From: Kalmanozyma brasiliensis GHG001
Taxonomy: Eukaryota; Basidiomycota; Ustilaginomycetes; Ustilaginales
DNA: 64,000 bases
NCBI RefSeq assembly: GCF_000497045.1
Contig: NW_015961956.1
Span: forward strand, 124,001-188,000
Direction: 5' to 3'
The position numbers and the translations under genes were made by a program. Shown piece by piece: positions 36,019 through 46,993 of this stretch; the stretch's first letter is position 1; every line of letters begins with the position of its first letter. The notes under the pieces are model-generated. The model was not told the origin of the DNA and did no database searches. It worked only from the letters and a program-made list of their open reading frames with translations.

Positions 36019-39000
36019 GAGTAGCAAAGCGTGGAGCTAGGGGCCGATGGGGCGAAGGCGACGGTCGAAGCGAGATCGGGATTCGTAAGGGAGGGGAGCC
36101 GGGCCGAAGGAGAGGAATGCGAATCAAGTCAATTCGAGCTCGATCGCAGCGTCTGCGCGAGGGTCAATGCTGTTGGAGCTGACCCACAAGAGCAGGTGCT
36201 GAAGCAAGATGTTTCCGAAGATCACGCTGTGGTCGATGGAGTGTCGTAGGCTTCGCTGATGGAAAGAAGAGAAGACAAACGCCTTGGCGTGCGCCTGGGT
36301 GATGTGGTGGCGCGAGTGAACCTTAGACTGAGACCGAATGCATTCAGACCGTCGTCTGCGGTGATGGCAGGAAATGGAAACTTGGTATCCGGCCGTGGAC
36401 GTTCAGATGCCAAGCGCGACTTGCGAATCGATCGATGACGAGGGTGAAGGTGGTCACGAGAGTCCGAAGCAAGTTGGCGGAGGCAGCAAACGATCGTTGC
36501 GCAACGAGGATATCGGGGGGGTGTATGCAAGAGAGGAGCCAGAATGGACGAGATGGATCCAAGCCAGACGTGTGTTGGCGGTATAGAATGCGCAGCGATC
36601 ACTTGACTGGATAGCCAGGACCGGTGTCGAGGGTGAGAAGAGGCGCCCCGAGAGACTGTTGTGCAGGTGATGACCACAGAGCAAAAGGGCTGCCGGCGCA
36701 CGCAAAGAGCTCTCTTGTGACGCAGGTGGAAGAGAAAGGAAGAGGTGGACCGATTGATGCAGAGAAAAGACAAGATGAAGAAGGGAGAATCGATGCCGGC
36801 AAGGTAAGGGAAGAAGTGACGATGTGGGAAAAGGAGAGGAGGATCGTGACCGAGTTGAGGGAGAACAACAGCCAGAGCCAGAGCCAGGCTTGTGGGATTG
36901 AGTGACCGAGAGGAAGGGATTGCGGAGGCGAAAGAAGAAGCGTAGGCCACTGTGCGACTCTTGTGTGCGAGTGGAAGCGCTGCGTGTGTGTGATTTGAGT
37001 GGGTGTGGGATGTGGGATGTGGGATGTGTGACCTTGTGGGTTGGCTGGGTGTGTGTGTGTGTTTCTTGCAGCGAGGCGAGTTGGATGCAATTTTCGAGAT
37101 GGCTAGCCAGTCACATTCAGTCAGGGCAGTGGGGCTTCAACAGGAACCACTTCTGCCGCCGAGAGAGAGGGGCAGTCAATGCTTGGGCTCTCAAGCCCCG
37201 ACCAGATGCAACATCGAATCCTGACAGGCGACCGCAGCAGCTGCTGCTTCGGCTGCTGCTGCAAAAGGGCGACGGAACAGATCTCCGTGAGCGAGAAAGG
37301 CGACTGAAACGAGCGTCTAAAAGAGAGACAAAGTGCGTGGCGGGTGGCTGAGAGAGAAATTTGGGCTGGGTGATCAGGGGCCCTCACTGACGCCAGGCTG
37401 TGCTGTGCTGCCTGTTGGGCTGCACCCTTGAATTCCAATTTGAGCGAAAAGATGCCGAATAAAAAACTGACACAGCGCAGTCACACAAGACCACGCTGTG
37501 CTGCAATGGGTTGTACAGAAGCATATGAACTTCAGTCTGACCTGGCATCGACGCCGACGAGGTCGAGAGTCTGAGAAGAGAGTGTTCAGATGAAGTTCGC
37601 AACGGGCGAGAGAGAGTGACTAGATGCCGATCCCGATGAAGCCAAGAGCCTCGAGATCACGGCCCTTCACGAAGGAGCGCGTCGCTTGTCTCAAAGTGTT
37701 GGTCTCCTTTGTGAACAAAAGCGTTACGCCCGTGTGCCAGTGCCGTTCGATCAGCCTTCTGACAGCCGAAAGGGTTTTCTCGAACTAGCTAAATTTGAAC
37801 AAAAGGGCGTAAGCGAGACTCAAGCCAAGCTCTGTGGGTTCGGGGTCGAAATAGATTGAAGTGGGCATGCGAGCCCAGGGAAAAAATCGCGCAGCTGCTC
37901 TCTCTCCCTGTGTCCAGCCCGCATGCACGAACTGCGCTTCGCCCTGAAGGCGCATGTGCTTTTCGGCTCATCAGCAAGCGTTCTGCTCACGGTCTTGGCG
38001 GTCCAGTTGGGTAAGCTCGGACGACCTTGCCCGCTTTCTGTTCCGACAGAAGGAAGCCAAGGCGGAAAGAGCGTGGGCCGACGGAAACATCTCGCTAGTG
38101 GATTTTCAGATCGACAGCGGCTTGTGTGAGTGAGCCAGGCGATCGGAGCCTTTTTGCTGTCAGCGAGATTGGATTCCAAAAGAGGCGAATTCGTGGCTGA
38201 CAAGCTCTCTGAGACGGTGGGCGGGCAAGCGAGAGCTACATCAACTCGCATGAAAAGCGACTAAGCTCTTGCCGCTGGGTCCACATATCAAATGTGCGGA
38301 TTCTTCTCTCTTGCCTGTGTCTGTACCGTATCTGTGCGTGGCCGCTGAGTGAAAGCCGATGCCTAGCTTGACGTCGAGATCACCCCGAGAGACACGCTCA
38401 CGCCAGCCACGACATGCTTGAATGGACGGCGTTGACGCACAAGGTTATGCTTGCGCCCGACACTCAGGCTCTCAGATCGCGCATCTTGCCGATCCGAGAC
38501 CCCCTATGCGTTTGCTTACGATCAAGCCTCAAGCTTCAGACATATCGTCGTGGCGTCGCTGATGGCAAGGAGGTGGTCCTGTCGCACACTCTTGCGTCGA
38601 TCCAAGGTCGCGATCGGATCAAAGTAAGCCTGCAGGTACAAGCGAGCCATAGAGCTGTGTTTCAGTGTTTGATTTCCGTCTGCACCTTTTCGTGCTCCGA
38701 CGTCAGCAGTACCGGTGAAAAGGACCACATCATCCATAACTCGCCTTTCATAGTGTCCCGTGTGAGAAGAGAGAGGAGGATCGCACGTGGAAGACTGGAC
38801 AAGGTTGACGCATGGCATCGGAGCTTGCGTGCCGTGTCTTCGTCTCACATGCAAACCTAGCGTCGTACCGTGCGTGTGGGCCTGGGCGTCGAATCAGATC
38901 GCACAGCGAGCAACGCCCTCAAAGCGGGCAGGCGTACAGGTGGTCGCCGCTGATGCGGTGCGGGCCATTGTCGACAAGACTGTGTCAGCGTGTGTGGGAT

Positions 39001-39646
39001 TCCGTCAACCGCAGGTCGGCGTCACCCCGAACATGAAAAGGGGGGTTTGGTTCCCACGCCTCGTCGTTTGCGTCTCAACAACAGACGGGACGGTCCCAGC
39101 GATACGCCGCTTCAATTGTCCGCCTTCAGGACGTTTCTGTCATTTCAACCGCAAGGCGCCGGCGTATTGGAGGCAGTCGCCGGGAAGAAGAGGTTGAAAG
39201 CTCTTCCTTCGCCCTCGGCAATCAACCGAACACAATTCGCCGGCTCTTCCTACCTCGCATGTACCTCGTTTACAAGACGTCAGTTTCAGTGTTGTTCTCG
39301 CTAAGCTCATCCGTATCATCGTTCGATGTCTACGAGATCGATGGACATGACGAGCATGACGCTTTGTAAGAGGTCCGTGTGTTTTGTTCGTCCTCGGTCA
39401 CCCACAAGGTGCAAATTTTGTGGCCTCTTTTTCTTTCCCTGATTTACAAATGAGGTTTTCCGTATCTCGATCTGCAAATCATCTTGATACTCACATCGGT
39501 ACGGCCTGGCCTGACAATGCTCACCTCGCAGCCATCGACGGATACTCTCGGACACAAGAAGCAAATGGAGAAACGGTAGTTTGCATCGTGTGATAGCAAC
39601 ACTTTGTGACAGTGACTGAGCCGTCTTCTTTTTCGACGACGACACC
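36019..39646. other. 3.6-kb intergenic region between BNI4-like and SSN6 genes
   Basis: The part from 36.0 to about 37.4 kb is pyrimidine-rich on the minus strand and likely contains the BNI4-like promoter and leader; it includes GTGGGAT tandem units near 37005-37027 and a GT run near 37048. From about 37.4 to 39.6 kb I find no frame with a recognisable domain; some belongs to the 3' side of SSN6. No tRNA or repeat element was identified. Confidence 0.45.
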
Positions 39647-42600
39647 TCACTTCTTCGCATCGTCATCGACTTTGGCGGGTGAGTCCTCGTTGATCTCCCC
39701 TTCCTCCTCCTCAGCGCCGTCATCATTCGCAGCAGCGGCCTTGCTGCTGTCGGCTGCCGTGCTTGCTTCCGCCGAGGCTGGAGCGGGTGCCGGAGTCGAC
39801 TTGGCCTCAGCCTCAGGAGCTTTTGAGGGGGCATCTGCGGCAGGCGATGGCTCCTTGGTGACGGTAGCGGCTTCCGTGATCGTCTTGGGCGCTGCCGGCG
39901 CGTCCTCTTCCATCGGCTGCGAGACGCTCTCTGGCACCTTCTCGGTGACCTTAGGTGAAGCCGCCTTGGCCGGCGGAGTGACTGCTGCGGGCTCCTTTCG
40001 ACCTTCCGAGCCTTGCCTTGCGGCGGGAGCCTCCGTCTCCGTAGGCGCCGCAACACCATTCGACCCTGCGTTGACAGGGTCGACTGCCTCGCCCGCAGCG
40101 GCGCTTCCACTCTTGACCCGCTTGTACGAGTCTTCCAGTCCGCTGGCGCTCTTGTCCTCCTCGCTGTAGGGTCGCTTGCCCAAAGAGCTTTCGGTGCGCT
40201 TGTCAGGGCTGGAGGCTCGGTCGGCAGCCGCAGCAGGAGGAGCGGGCGCTACCAGTGTCGCCGCCGCCGACGCGGAAGCGGCACCAGCAAGCCCCATCAG
40301 CGCATCAGCAGCTCCTTCGTCATAGTCCTCGTCGACCATGCGCGAAGATGGGGCCCGGGCGGCCAGTGGCTCGTTGCTGCCATCCGAGCTGGCTGGCGAA
40401 GCGTCGCGCTGTGCTCGAGCGCCTCCAGCTGGCGAACCGGGTCTCGAGGTAATCTCGCGCAGCGAAGCGGCGCCGCCTCTCTTGCCGGCGGCGACAGCTG
40501 AAGAGACAGCAGGGGAAGCACCAGGACCGCTCTTGCCATTCTTGCTTGCAGTGCTGGCTTTGGAGGACCAGGGCGAGCTGGCTCGCGAGCCGCCGGTCGT
40601 CTTGCCCTTCTTGCCGGCAGCCGAGGGAGCTGGCGAAGGGGGCGCAGGTGCGGCCTCGAGCTCGTCCTTGGCCTTGGGGCCTCGACGCGCCTTGTTGGCA
40701 GGTCCTCCTGCACCACGACCGTCAGCACCGTCGTGCACGGAGGGAGGACCCTGATCACCCGCTCGTGCCCGCTCCCAGTCCGGCGTAGGGCCGCGAAGAC
40801 CGGGTGGCGGCGGACCTCGAGCAGAAGCAGCGCCCATGATGGGACCGTCGTGACCATCTCCGTAGCCATCGTAACGACCCTCGCCTGCTTGGTGAGGAGG
40901 AGGAGGAAGGTGACCCCGTTCATGCTCAAAGTGGTGCGGCGGAGGTCCTCGTTCGTCAGGTCGCATGCCAGGAGGAGGAGGTCCTCGCTCGTAGCCGCCT
41001 CGGGGACCACCGGGACCGGCGCTGGGATGTCCATTGTTGTGGTACTCGCGAGGCTCGTCACGTCCGTAGACGGGAGGGCGTCCGAAGGCAGGCGAAGCTG
41101 CGTTGCTGCCTCCGTGCTGAGATCGTGCGTAGGCTGGATCGTTCTTGGGAGTGATGCGCCCGCTGGCAGGGTAGCCACGAGCCGCCTGCTCGCGTTCTCG
41201 TTCGCGCTCCCATTCCATCTCACGCTCGCGTTCGCTCATGGGTCCACCCATGGGTCGGCCGTAGTGATCCAAGGGGGGTGGAGGTCCACCCGGGCCACCA
41301 GCTGCAAGAGGAGGTGGGCCGCGGAAGTCACTCCCGTGATGAGGAGGACCGTGTCCATCGTGCATGTCTGCACGCAGAGGCAGTGGCGGTGAACGACGCG
41401 GTGGCGATCCCATCCTTCTTCCATAAGGGTCCACGCGAGGCGGGCCTGGCGAAGGACCGCGTGAGTGCGGGAAGCCACCACGACCGAGCTGCTCGGGTCC
41501 GCCGGGACCACCTCCCATCATCGGAGCCAGAGCGCCGGGAGGAGGGCCACGCGATCCCCTCTCGTCTGCACCAGGTGGGCCGGCGCCTCGGAAGGGCGGG
41601 GGCGAACGAGGTTGGCCTAGGTAGCCGGGACCGGGCAAGTCGCGTTCGGACATATCGCCGCGTGCTCCTCCTGTGCCGGCAAGCTGAGGACCGCCAAGGG
41701 GAGGCGGGTAGGAAGGGCCAGGTCCACCACCGATCTGAGTGGGAGGACCAGGGGCCATGCCATTGTTGTTGGCGTAGGCGGTCGGGTGCACATCTTGAGG
41801 AACGGGCGCTTCAGGAAGCTCGCCGCCCTTAGCCTCGGCGTTGCGGAGAAGCTGCAAGCGTTGCACGATTTGCGGGTTGTCCGGGTCAAGGTCGGCAGCA
41901 CGCTCGTAGGCGTGGATGGCGTCGCTGATCTGATTGTTGCATGCCTCGTACAGACTGCCGAGGTCGAACCAGACTTCTGAGATGTACGGGTTGAGGCGGA
42001 TGGCGCGCGAGTACGCATCGAGAGCATCGCGGTACTGGTTGATCTGATAGTAGAGCACGCCGATGGAGCACCAAAAGGTCGGGTTCTTTCCGTCGCGATA
42101 GACAGCCTGCTGATAGGCCTCGTAGGCCTTGTTGTAGTTCTGGCCCGCCATGTAAGCACGTCCCAGCAAGTACCAGCTCTGTGCGTCGTTGGGGTCGGAT
42201 TCGAGACTCTTTGTGAGGAATTGAATAGCTCGCTCCTGGTTGTTGAAGCCGGCATTGGAGAGATGGTAGAGCCAACCAAGCTGCTGAAGCACCTTGGCGT
42301 GGTTGGGGTTCTCTGCGAGGACGCGCTCGTAGGCTTCCTTTGCGGCGTTGAACTCCTGCTGCTGCTCGTAGACGTGACCGATCTGGAACCAAATGTCGAT
42401 CTCGGTGAGCGGGCGTGGCGGGTTGTCGAGGATGTAGCGGAAGCACTCGAGACTGGCGGGGAACTTGTTCTGCTGCTTGTATATGATGCCGAGACGGAAG
42501 TAGATCTCGTTTGCCTTTTCGTAGTTGGGATCCATTCGGACGACGCTGGCAAACGCCTCCTCTGCATGCTCGAGGCTGCCGTATCGGTCATAAAGAATGC

Positions 42601-43327
42601 CGATACCGTACCAGAGCTTGGGTTCTTTTGGGTTGGGGAGGTGGTAGAGAGCTTGCTGGTAGGCGGTGTAGGCGCGCTGCAGATCATCCATCATCAAGTA
42701 GCAGTGACCCATCGAGCCCCAGGTATCGCCGTTCTCGGGGACGATGTTGAGAACGCGCTGAAAGTAGTCGACGGCCTTTTCGAAGTTGTCCAAGGTACGA
42801 TGCACACCGGCGATGGCGCTGAGAGCAGGAACCGAGTATGGATTGTGTCGAAGAGCGGCCTCGTAGGCAGAGAGAGCGCGATCGTAGTCCTCCATGGTCT
42901 CTGCTGCCGATCCGACCGAGACCCAAGCGGCTTCGTTGGCCAGCGACAGTTTCTGCACAGCTGGGGAAGATGAAGCAGCAGGACCGGCGGGACCCCCTGC
43001 GGCATCCATGATACGACTCTGAGCTGACGAAGATCGAGGAATGTGCGGAGGAGGCGGCGGAGGACCACCGCCCGGACCATCCGCCATGACCATACGAGGA
43101 GGCGGTGCACCGTGTGCCGAGGGTGGACCGTTGACGCCATTCATAGCATGCGGCGGCAGTCCAGGCGGAGGCGGCATGGACTGGGCATAGGACGGATTGG
43201 GGTGATGCATGGGACCGTTGCCTGGACCGGGTGGCATTCCAGGGCCACCTTGCGGTGGCAGAAGGTCTCTTCCGCCTGCATGTGGATGATGCGATGGATG
43301 CACGCTGTGTCGAGCCGAGGGCGGCAT
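39647..43327 (-). CDS. SSN6: General transcriptional corepressor Ssn6/Cyc8 (TPR)
   Basis: The start is ATG 43327; an in-frame extension to 43342 begins with GTG, so it is excluded. The 1226-residue protein has a Pro/Gly/His-rich N-terminus, then about ten tandem TPR units over roughly residues 130-495. The repeats are easily seen: ALSAYEAALRHNPYSVPALS, AVDYFQRVLNIVPENGDTWG, and the pair SWYLLGRAYMAGQNYNKAYE and WFDLGSLYEACNNQISDAIH. The C-terminal 700 residues are Pro/Gly/Arg-rich, then Ala/Ser/Glu-rich and acidic, and disordered. This is the layout of yeast Cyc8/Ssn6, which pairs with Tup1 and is recruited by DNA-binding repressors to silence large gene sets. In smuts such corepressors influence mating and dimorphic growth (family knowledge, not visible here). 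Confidence 0.93.
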   Translation of the reverse strand: MPPSARHSVHPSHHPHAGGRDLLPPQGGPGMPPGPGNGPMHHPNPSYAQSMPPPPGLPPHAMNGVNGPPSAHGAPPPRMVMADGPGGGPPPPPPHIPRSSSAQSRIMDAAGGPAGPAASSSPAVQKLSLANEAAWVSVGSAAETMEDYDRALSAYEAALRHNPYSVPALSAIAGVHRTLDNFEKAVDYFQRVLNIVPENGDTWGSMGHCYLMMDDLQRAYTAYQQALYHLPNPKEPKLWYGIGILYDRYGSLEHAEEAFASVVRMDPNYEKANEIYFRLGIIYKQQNKFPASLECFRYILDNPPRPLTEIDIWFQIGHVYEQQQEFNAAKEAYERVLAENPNHAKVLQQLGWLYHLSNAGFNNQERAIQFLTKSLESDPNDAQSWYLLGRAYMAGQNYNKAYEAYQQAVYRDGKNPTFWCSIGVLYYQINQYRDALDAYSRAIRLNPYISEVWFDLGSLYEACNNQISDAIHAYERAADLDPDNPQIVQRLQLLRNAEAKGGELPEAPVPQDVHPTAYANNNGMAPGPPTQIGGGPGPSYPPPLGGPQLAGTGGARGDMSERDLPGPGYLGQPRSPPPFRGAGPPGADERGSRGPPPGALAPMMGGGPGGPEQLGRGGFPHSRGPSPGPPRVDPYGRRMGSPPRRSPPLPLRADMHDGHGPPHHGSDFRGPPPLAAGGPGGPPPPLDHYGRPMGGPMSEREREMEWEREREREQAARGYPASGRITPKNDPAYARSQHGGSNAASPAFGRPPVYGRDEPREYHNNGHPSAGPGGPRGGYERGPPPPGMRPDERGPPPHHFEHERGHLPPPPHQAGEGRYDGYGDGHDGPIMGAASARGPPPPGLRGPTPDWERARAGDQGPPSVHDGADGRGAGGPANKARRGPKAKDELEAAPAPPSPAPSAAGKKGKTTGGSRASSPWSSKASTASKNGKSGPGASPAVSSAVAAGKRGGAASLREITSRPGSPAGGARAQRDASPASSDGSNEPLAARAPSSRMVDEDYDEGAADALMGLAGAASASAAATLVAPAPPAAAADRASSPDKRTESSLGKRPYSEEDKSASGLEDSYKRVKSGSAAAGEAVDPVNAGSNGVAAPTETEAPAARQGSEGRKEPAAVTPPAKAASPKVTEKVPESVSQPMEEDAPAAPKTITEAATVTKEPSPAADAPSKAPEAEAKSTPAPAPASAEASTAADSSKAAAANDDGAEEEEGEINEDSPAKVDDDAKK

Positions 43328-44161
43328 TTTGATACAAGCCACGTCAAAGAGCTGAGCGCAGCGTGAGAGCTATGTCGCAGCACCGAAAGAGAAAAGAGCG
43401 CGATTGAAGCTGAGAAGTCGAAACGAGTCGGAACAGCCGTCGGATCAACCTTGACTTCCGAGTGACTCTCTTGCGGAGAAAGACGAAGCAAGTCACCAGA
43501 TCCGAGTCGGATCAGCCGATCAAGATCGCGGATGATGTCCCGACCAAGTGTTACTAAGTCGTAAGATGACCTGTGACCCTAAGGAACGTGACCGAAACCA
43601 CCCAAGAGACCGATGATCGCGAGGCTTGACCACCACCTACGTCGCGAGGCCGGATCCAAAGACGCGCTTCGAGTTGATGGCTTCACGGTGAAGGGGGCGG
43701 GCCTTCCGACGGATGGTGCCCTGTGAGCGATCGCGAGGGTGAAGGACGAGACTTGTAGAGCGAGCCAAGACCGACGAGTGAAGAGTTCGTGAGTCGTGGA
43801 TGGATGGCGGAAAGCAAAGGAGCGCGACGACGACGACAAAAGCACGAGATGAAAGCGGTCAAAAGCAGAAGAAAATGCAACACGGCCACAGCACGAAGCG
43901 AGCGCTTGAGCGCGTTTGGAATAGGCAGCTGCCCTGAGCGAGGAAGACGGCGGAATTTAATTACGAAAAAAAAAAGAAAAAGAAAAAAGGCACTGTGAGG
44001 CGGGAAATGGAAGAGAGATTGGAGCTCAGTCGAGGAGGCCAGGCAAGGCCATCAAACCAACGTGGAAGGGAGTACTGTAGAGGAGGCTCGAGCGAGGGAG
44101 CAACCGAAGGTCAGATCGACTCTGGCTGCGCAGCCGCATGGCGTAGTCCATTCGAGCGGTT

Positions 44162-44184
44162 TTGATTGATTGATTGATTGATTG
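44162..44184. repeat. TTGA tetranucleotide microsatellite
   Basis: Five perfect TTGA units followed by TTG in the SSN6 upstream region. A simple-sequence tract likely to vary in length between strains. Confidence 0.9.
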
Positions 44185-44329
44185 TTGGTCGCATGCCGCA
44201 TGCCCTGCAGCGTGACCTGGGCCCGGGACCAGCGATGACAGCTTTCCATGCAGTCCATTCGAGAGTGCTTCCGAGACTGTCGCTTCCCTTCGCTTCCGGC
44301 CAGTCAAAAACAGAAGGGCTGGTAGGGGG

Positions 44330-44357
44330 TTTTTTTTTTGTTTAAACAAAAAAAAAA
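44330..44357. repeat. 28-bp perfect palindrome (T10-GTTTAAAC-A10)
   Basis: Ten T, the octamer GTTTAAAC, then ten A. The whole 28 bases equal their own reverse complement. It lies in the SSN6 upstream region between a G-rich left flank and GCC on the right. It could extrude as a hairpin, or act as a nucleosome-excluding dA:dT element, but no function is demonstrated. Confidence 0.9.
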
Positions 44358-45440
44358 GCCTGGATTGCAGGGTAGGCCGGTGATCGCAGTTACTGTATCC
44401 ATCCAGAGGGAAAGAATTAGACTTTGGCAAGCAAATGCAAAGAGAGCAGCTGTCTGTTCGTCTGGAGCGGACGACCAAAAAGCGAAGCGAAGTCGTGCTT
44501 CGAGCTCCGACTCATGGAACCAGGATCAAGGCTGCGCTCCCGCCAGAAGGCCTCACCAACACCGCGGATCCATGCTCGACGCTTTGAGCGGGTCATCGCG
44601 ACGAGGTGCGGTGAGCTAAACTCAATCAACATTACCCTTGCGAGTCCAATTTAGGCGTCGTCGACTTGCAGCGACTCTCGCTTCCACGTCTGGCGTATTT
44701 TGCAATGGCCTAGAAACATGCTCGTGTGGTGTGCTGCTTGCTTGATGCACCGGCGAAACAAGATCAGTCGCCTCGACTGGCGACACGCATGCATCACATG
44801 CGCGGTGGCTTGCTTCTGTCCGGACAGGCTCAATTAAGTTAAGTTGGCGATGAGCAGTGGATCAGGAAGAGTTGTAAAGAGCAACATCCTCTTCTTAACG
44901 CAGGCGCGAACGGCGTTGCTGCCGACAACCAGGCCCGTCCGTGCTTGCCTGCACAAGCCTCGGTCTCATTCAAAGATCATCGATGTCCTGCAGCAGCTCC
45001 GAAAAGCTACAGGCTGCTCTAGAACAATGTGGTGCAGTCCTGTGAAGGGATCAATCTATGCACACGTCGTGGCGCTGCAAAAATGCCCGGCTGCATCTGG
45101 AGGGCTCGTCGGTCAACCAAGAGCTTGGATTCTGAGCTAGAGTACAAGGGCGAAAGCGTGCATTCTTCGGGAGTCGACTTGGCGTTGGCTGATGCCCCAC
45201 TCACTCTCGAATCGGGATCGGGCGCACTCTGCCCAGACACGCGCCCTTTCATCGCAGTATAGCAGACGACATCCACTCTGAATTCGCTGCACCAGACCTC
45301 TGCGAGCGCAGCCCAAGGGGCACTTTTAAGCTCATCCACGCCTAAGTCAATCGGCTTGTATCACCAAAGAGAAGGTGTCTTGTCGTTGGTCTAGAAGTAC
45401 ATGGTAGGGAGGTGGTTCTATTGTAGGGAGGGCTGGTCCT

Positions 45441-46364
45441 TCAAGGATCGAGCAGCTCCTCGACGTTCGACCAGTACTTGCCATCCATCAACTTTTCGAT
45501 CTCCTCCTTGGTCAGCCACTGGAACTCCTCGGCTTGACGTTCCGCACCTTTCGTCAACTCTGCATTGCCGGCCAGCACGTGTCCTCGCAGGAAGTACGTC
45601 TTCTCGTCCGCGCCCTCTGCCGGCTTGTACAGACCAATGGGAAGATTCGACACCAGCCAGATGTCCATCTTGTTACCCAAAATCTCTGTCACAGATGCTG
45701 GAGCGACGTCATGCAGGTTCTCGCGCTTGGTGTTGACGAGTGCTTTTGCTGGGAACTGCCAGGAAGCGGCGCCCTTGCTCGATTTTTGCTTCACGACAAG
45801 GTAGAGTGTGCGGTCGAGCTTCCTTTCGAGACTGCGCACATCGTTCTTGCTGTCAGCTTCGGTGGTTCTTGGCAGAGGTCGGCTCTCTGCTTCGCCCTCC
45901 ACAGAGGATGACGAGGGAGCGGGTGCAGGCGCCGTCTCCTTGGCCTTGCCAGCTTTCCCTTTCGATGACGATCCTGATGCAGCGCCGGCGATGGCAGAGA
46001 AGCCGTGCGAAGAGCTGGCCTGATCCTCCTCGAAGCGCTTTTCGGCAGCGGAGCCTTTCTTGAAGTAGAAGTCTTTCGGGAAGGGCTGCTGCAAAGCCTC
46101 CGAGAGCTGACGGTTGTAGTCGTGGTATGCCTTTTCGAACTTAGTGGGCTCGCGAAGGATGACAGCCGGTCTTGAGAGAATGAGCGAGCTGATGATCCTG
46201 GTCGATGAAGAGGATGCGCCTGCGGTCTCTGTTGTTGTCGAAGCTGACGAGGTCGATGCTGCACCCGGCGTGGCATAGCTTGTGGAAGCATGCAAAAGAC
46301 GTTTCGCAGATGCTTGCGACTGCAGCAACCGCAAGCGCGGAGCAGCCGATCTTGTTGCCGACAT
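45441..46364 (-). CDS. Mitochondrial large-subunit ribosomal protein mL46
   Basis: Start at ATG 46364 (the frame to 46385 begins with TTG). The 307-residue protein has a mitochondrial presequence-like N-terminus rich in Arg, Ser and Ala (SATRSAAPRLRLLQSQASAK). The conserved part begins with LILSRPAVILREPTKFEKAY, followed after a low-complexity insert by a Nudix-like fold: KLDRTLYLVVKQ, WQFPAKAL, VSNLPIGLYKP, KTYFLRGHVLAGN and EEFQWLTKEEIEKLM. This matches mL46 (yeast MRPL17), a structural mitoribosome protein with a degenerate Nudix domain. The Ser/Ala/Glu insert of about 60 residues in the middle is longer than usual. Its gene diverges from VMA13. Confidence 0.9.
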   Translation of the reverse strand: MSATRSAAPRLRLLQSQASAKRLLHASTSYATPGAASTSSASTTTETAGASSSSTRIISSLILSRPAVILREPTKFEKAYHDYNRQLSEALQQPFPKDFYFKKGSAAEKRFEEDQASSSHGFSAIAGAASGSSSKGKAGKAKETAPAPAPSSSSVEGEAESRPLPRTTEADSKNDVRSLERKLDRTLYLVVKQKSSKGAASWQFPAKALVNTKRENLHDVAPASVTEILGNKMDIWLVSNLPIGLYKPAEGADEKTYFLRGHVLAGNAELTKGAERQAEEFQWLTKEEIEKLMDGKYWSNVEELLDP

Positions 46365-46993
46365 GATCTCGGGCAACTGTTGCAATGCTGTGACTAGGGT
46401 ATGGCTTGTCGTCGTGGTTTGATGGTCGAAAGCTGGCAGGATCAGGAAGATCTTCTTGAATCTCGAAAAAAAGGGCCTTTCTTCCTGCTCGAGTGACCTT
46501 GGCGTGCGGCTGACGAAAAATATCGTACGAAATTGACCCCTGCCCTAGACTGACAGGGTCTAACAAAATCCAGTAATTCGCAACGTGCAGCTCAACTCTT
46601 TGCCTCTGAATCGATCACAAATTTCTGGCGTAGCGAAGTGGCAGAGCACAGGCGACAGTGGAGGCTTGCGGTGAAATTTGAATGAGCGCGGGCCACCTTG
46701 AGAGCCGCCAAAATGTGTGTGTGATTTCTGGGAAGCAAGCGAAGCGAATGACGCTCTGTGAGGCAGGAAAGGGGCACACAGCAGCAGCAGCAGCAGCACA
46801 AACGAGCTTGGCACTCGCACCTTATCGACACCGACCCTCACTATCACACAACATCCTCTGCTTCTCGCTCCGCATTATAGATCCTTTCCTTACAGCAGCA
46901 ACCTCACCTGCACCGCACACCACAAGCTAGGCTCATACCAAACGGCTTCCGAGGTTCAGCTGCCACCTTAGCCAGCAGGGCATCACAGCGACC
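46365..46993. promoter_or_regulatory. Shared divergent promoter region, mL46 / VMA13, with CAG repeat
   Basis: About 630 bases between two divergent start codons. Six CAG units occur at 46779-46796 in what is probably the VMA13 promoter or leader. No other gene. Confidence 0.5.

Larger units (their letters stand above)
43328..45440. other. Intergenic region, SSN6 promoter side
   Basis: About 2.1 kb. Next to SSN6 lies leader-like sequence. Notable simple sequence: an A/G-rich tract at 43965-43990, five TTGA units at 44162-44181 and a 28-bp perfect palindrome at 44330-44357. Downstream, to 45440, no coding frame or RNA gene is supportable. Confidence 0.5.

Noticed and set aside
36222..36950. 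242-codon minus-strand frame upstream of the BNI4-like gene
   Set aside because: Pro/Ser/Leu/His-rich translation of pyrimidine-rich leader DNA; no conserved features.
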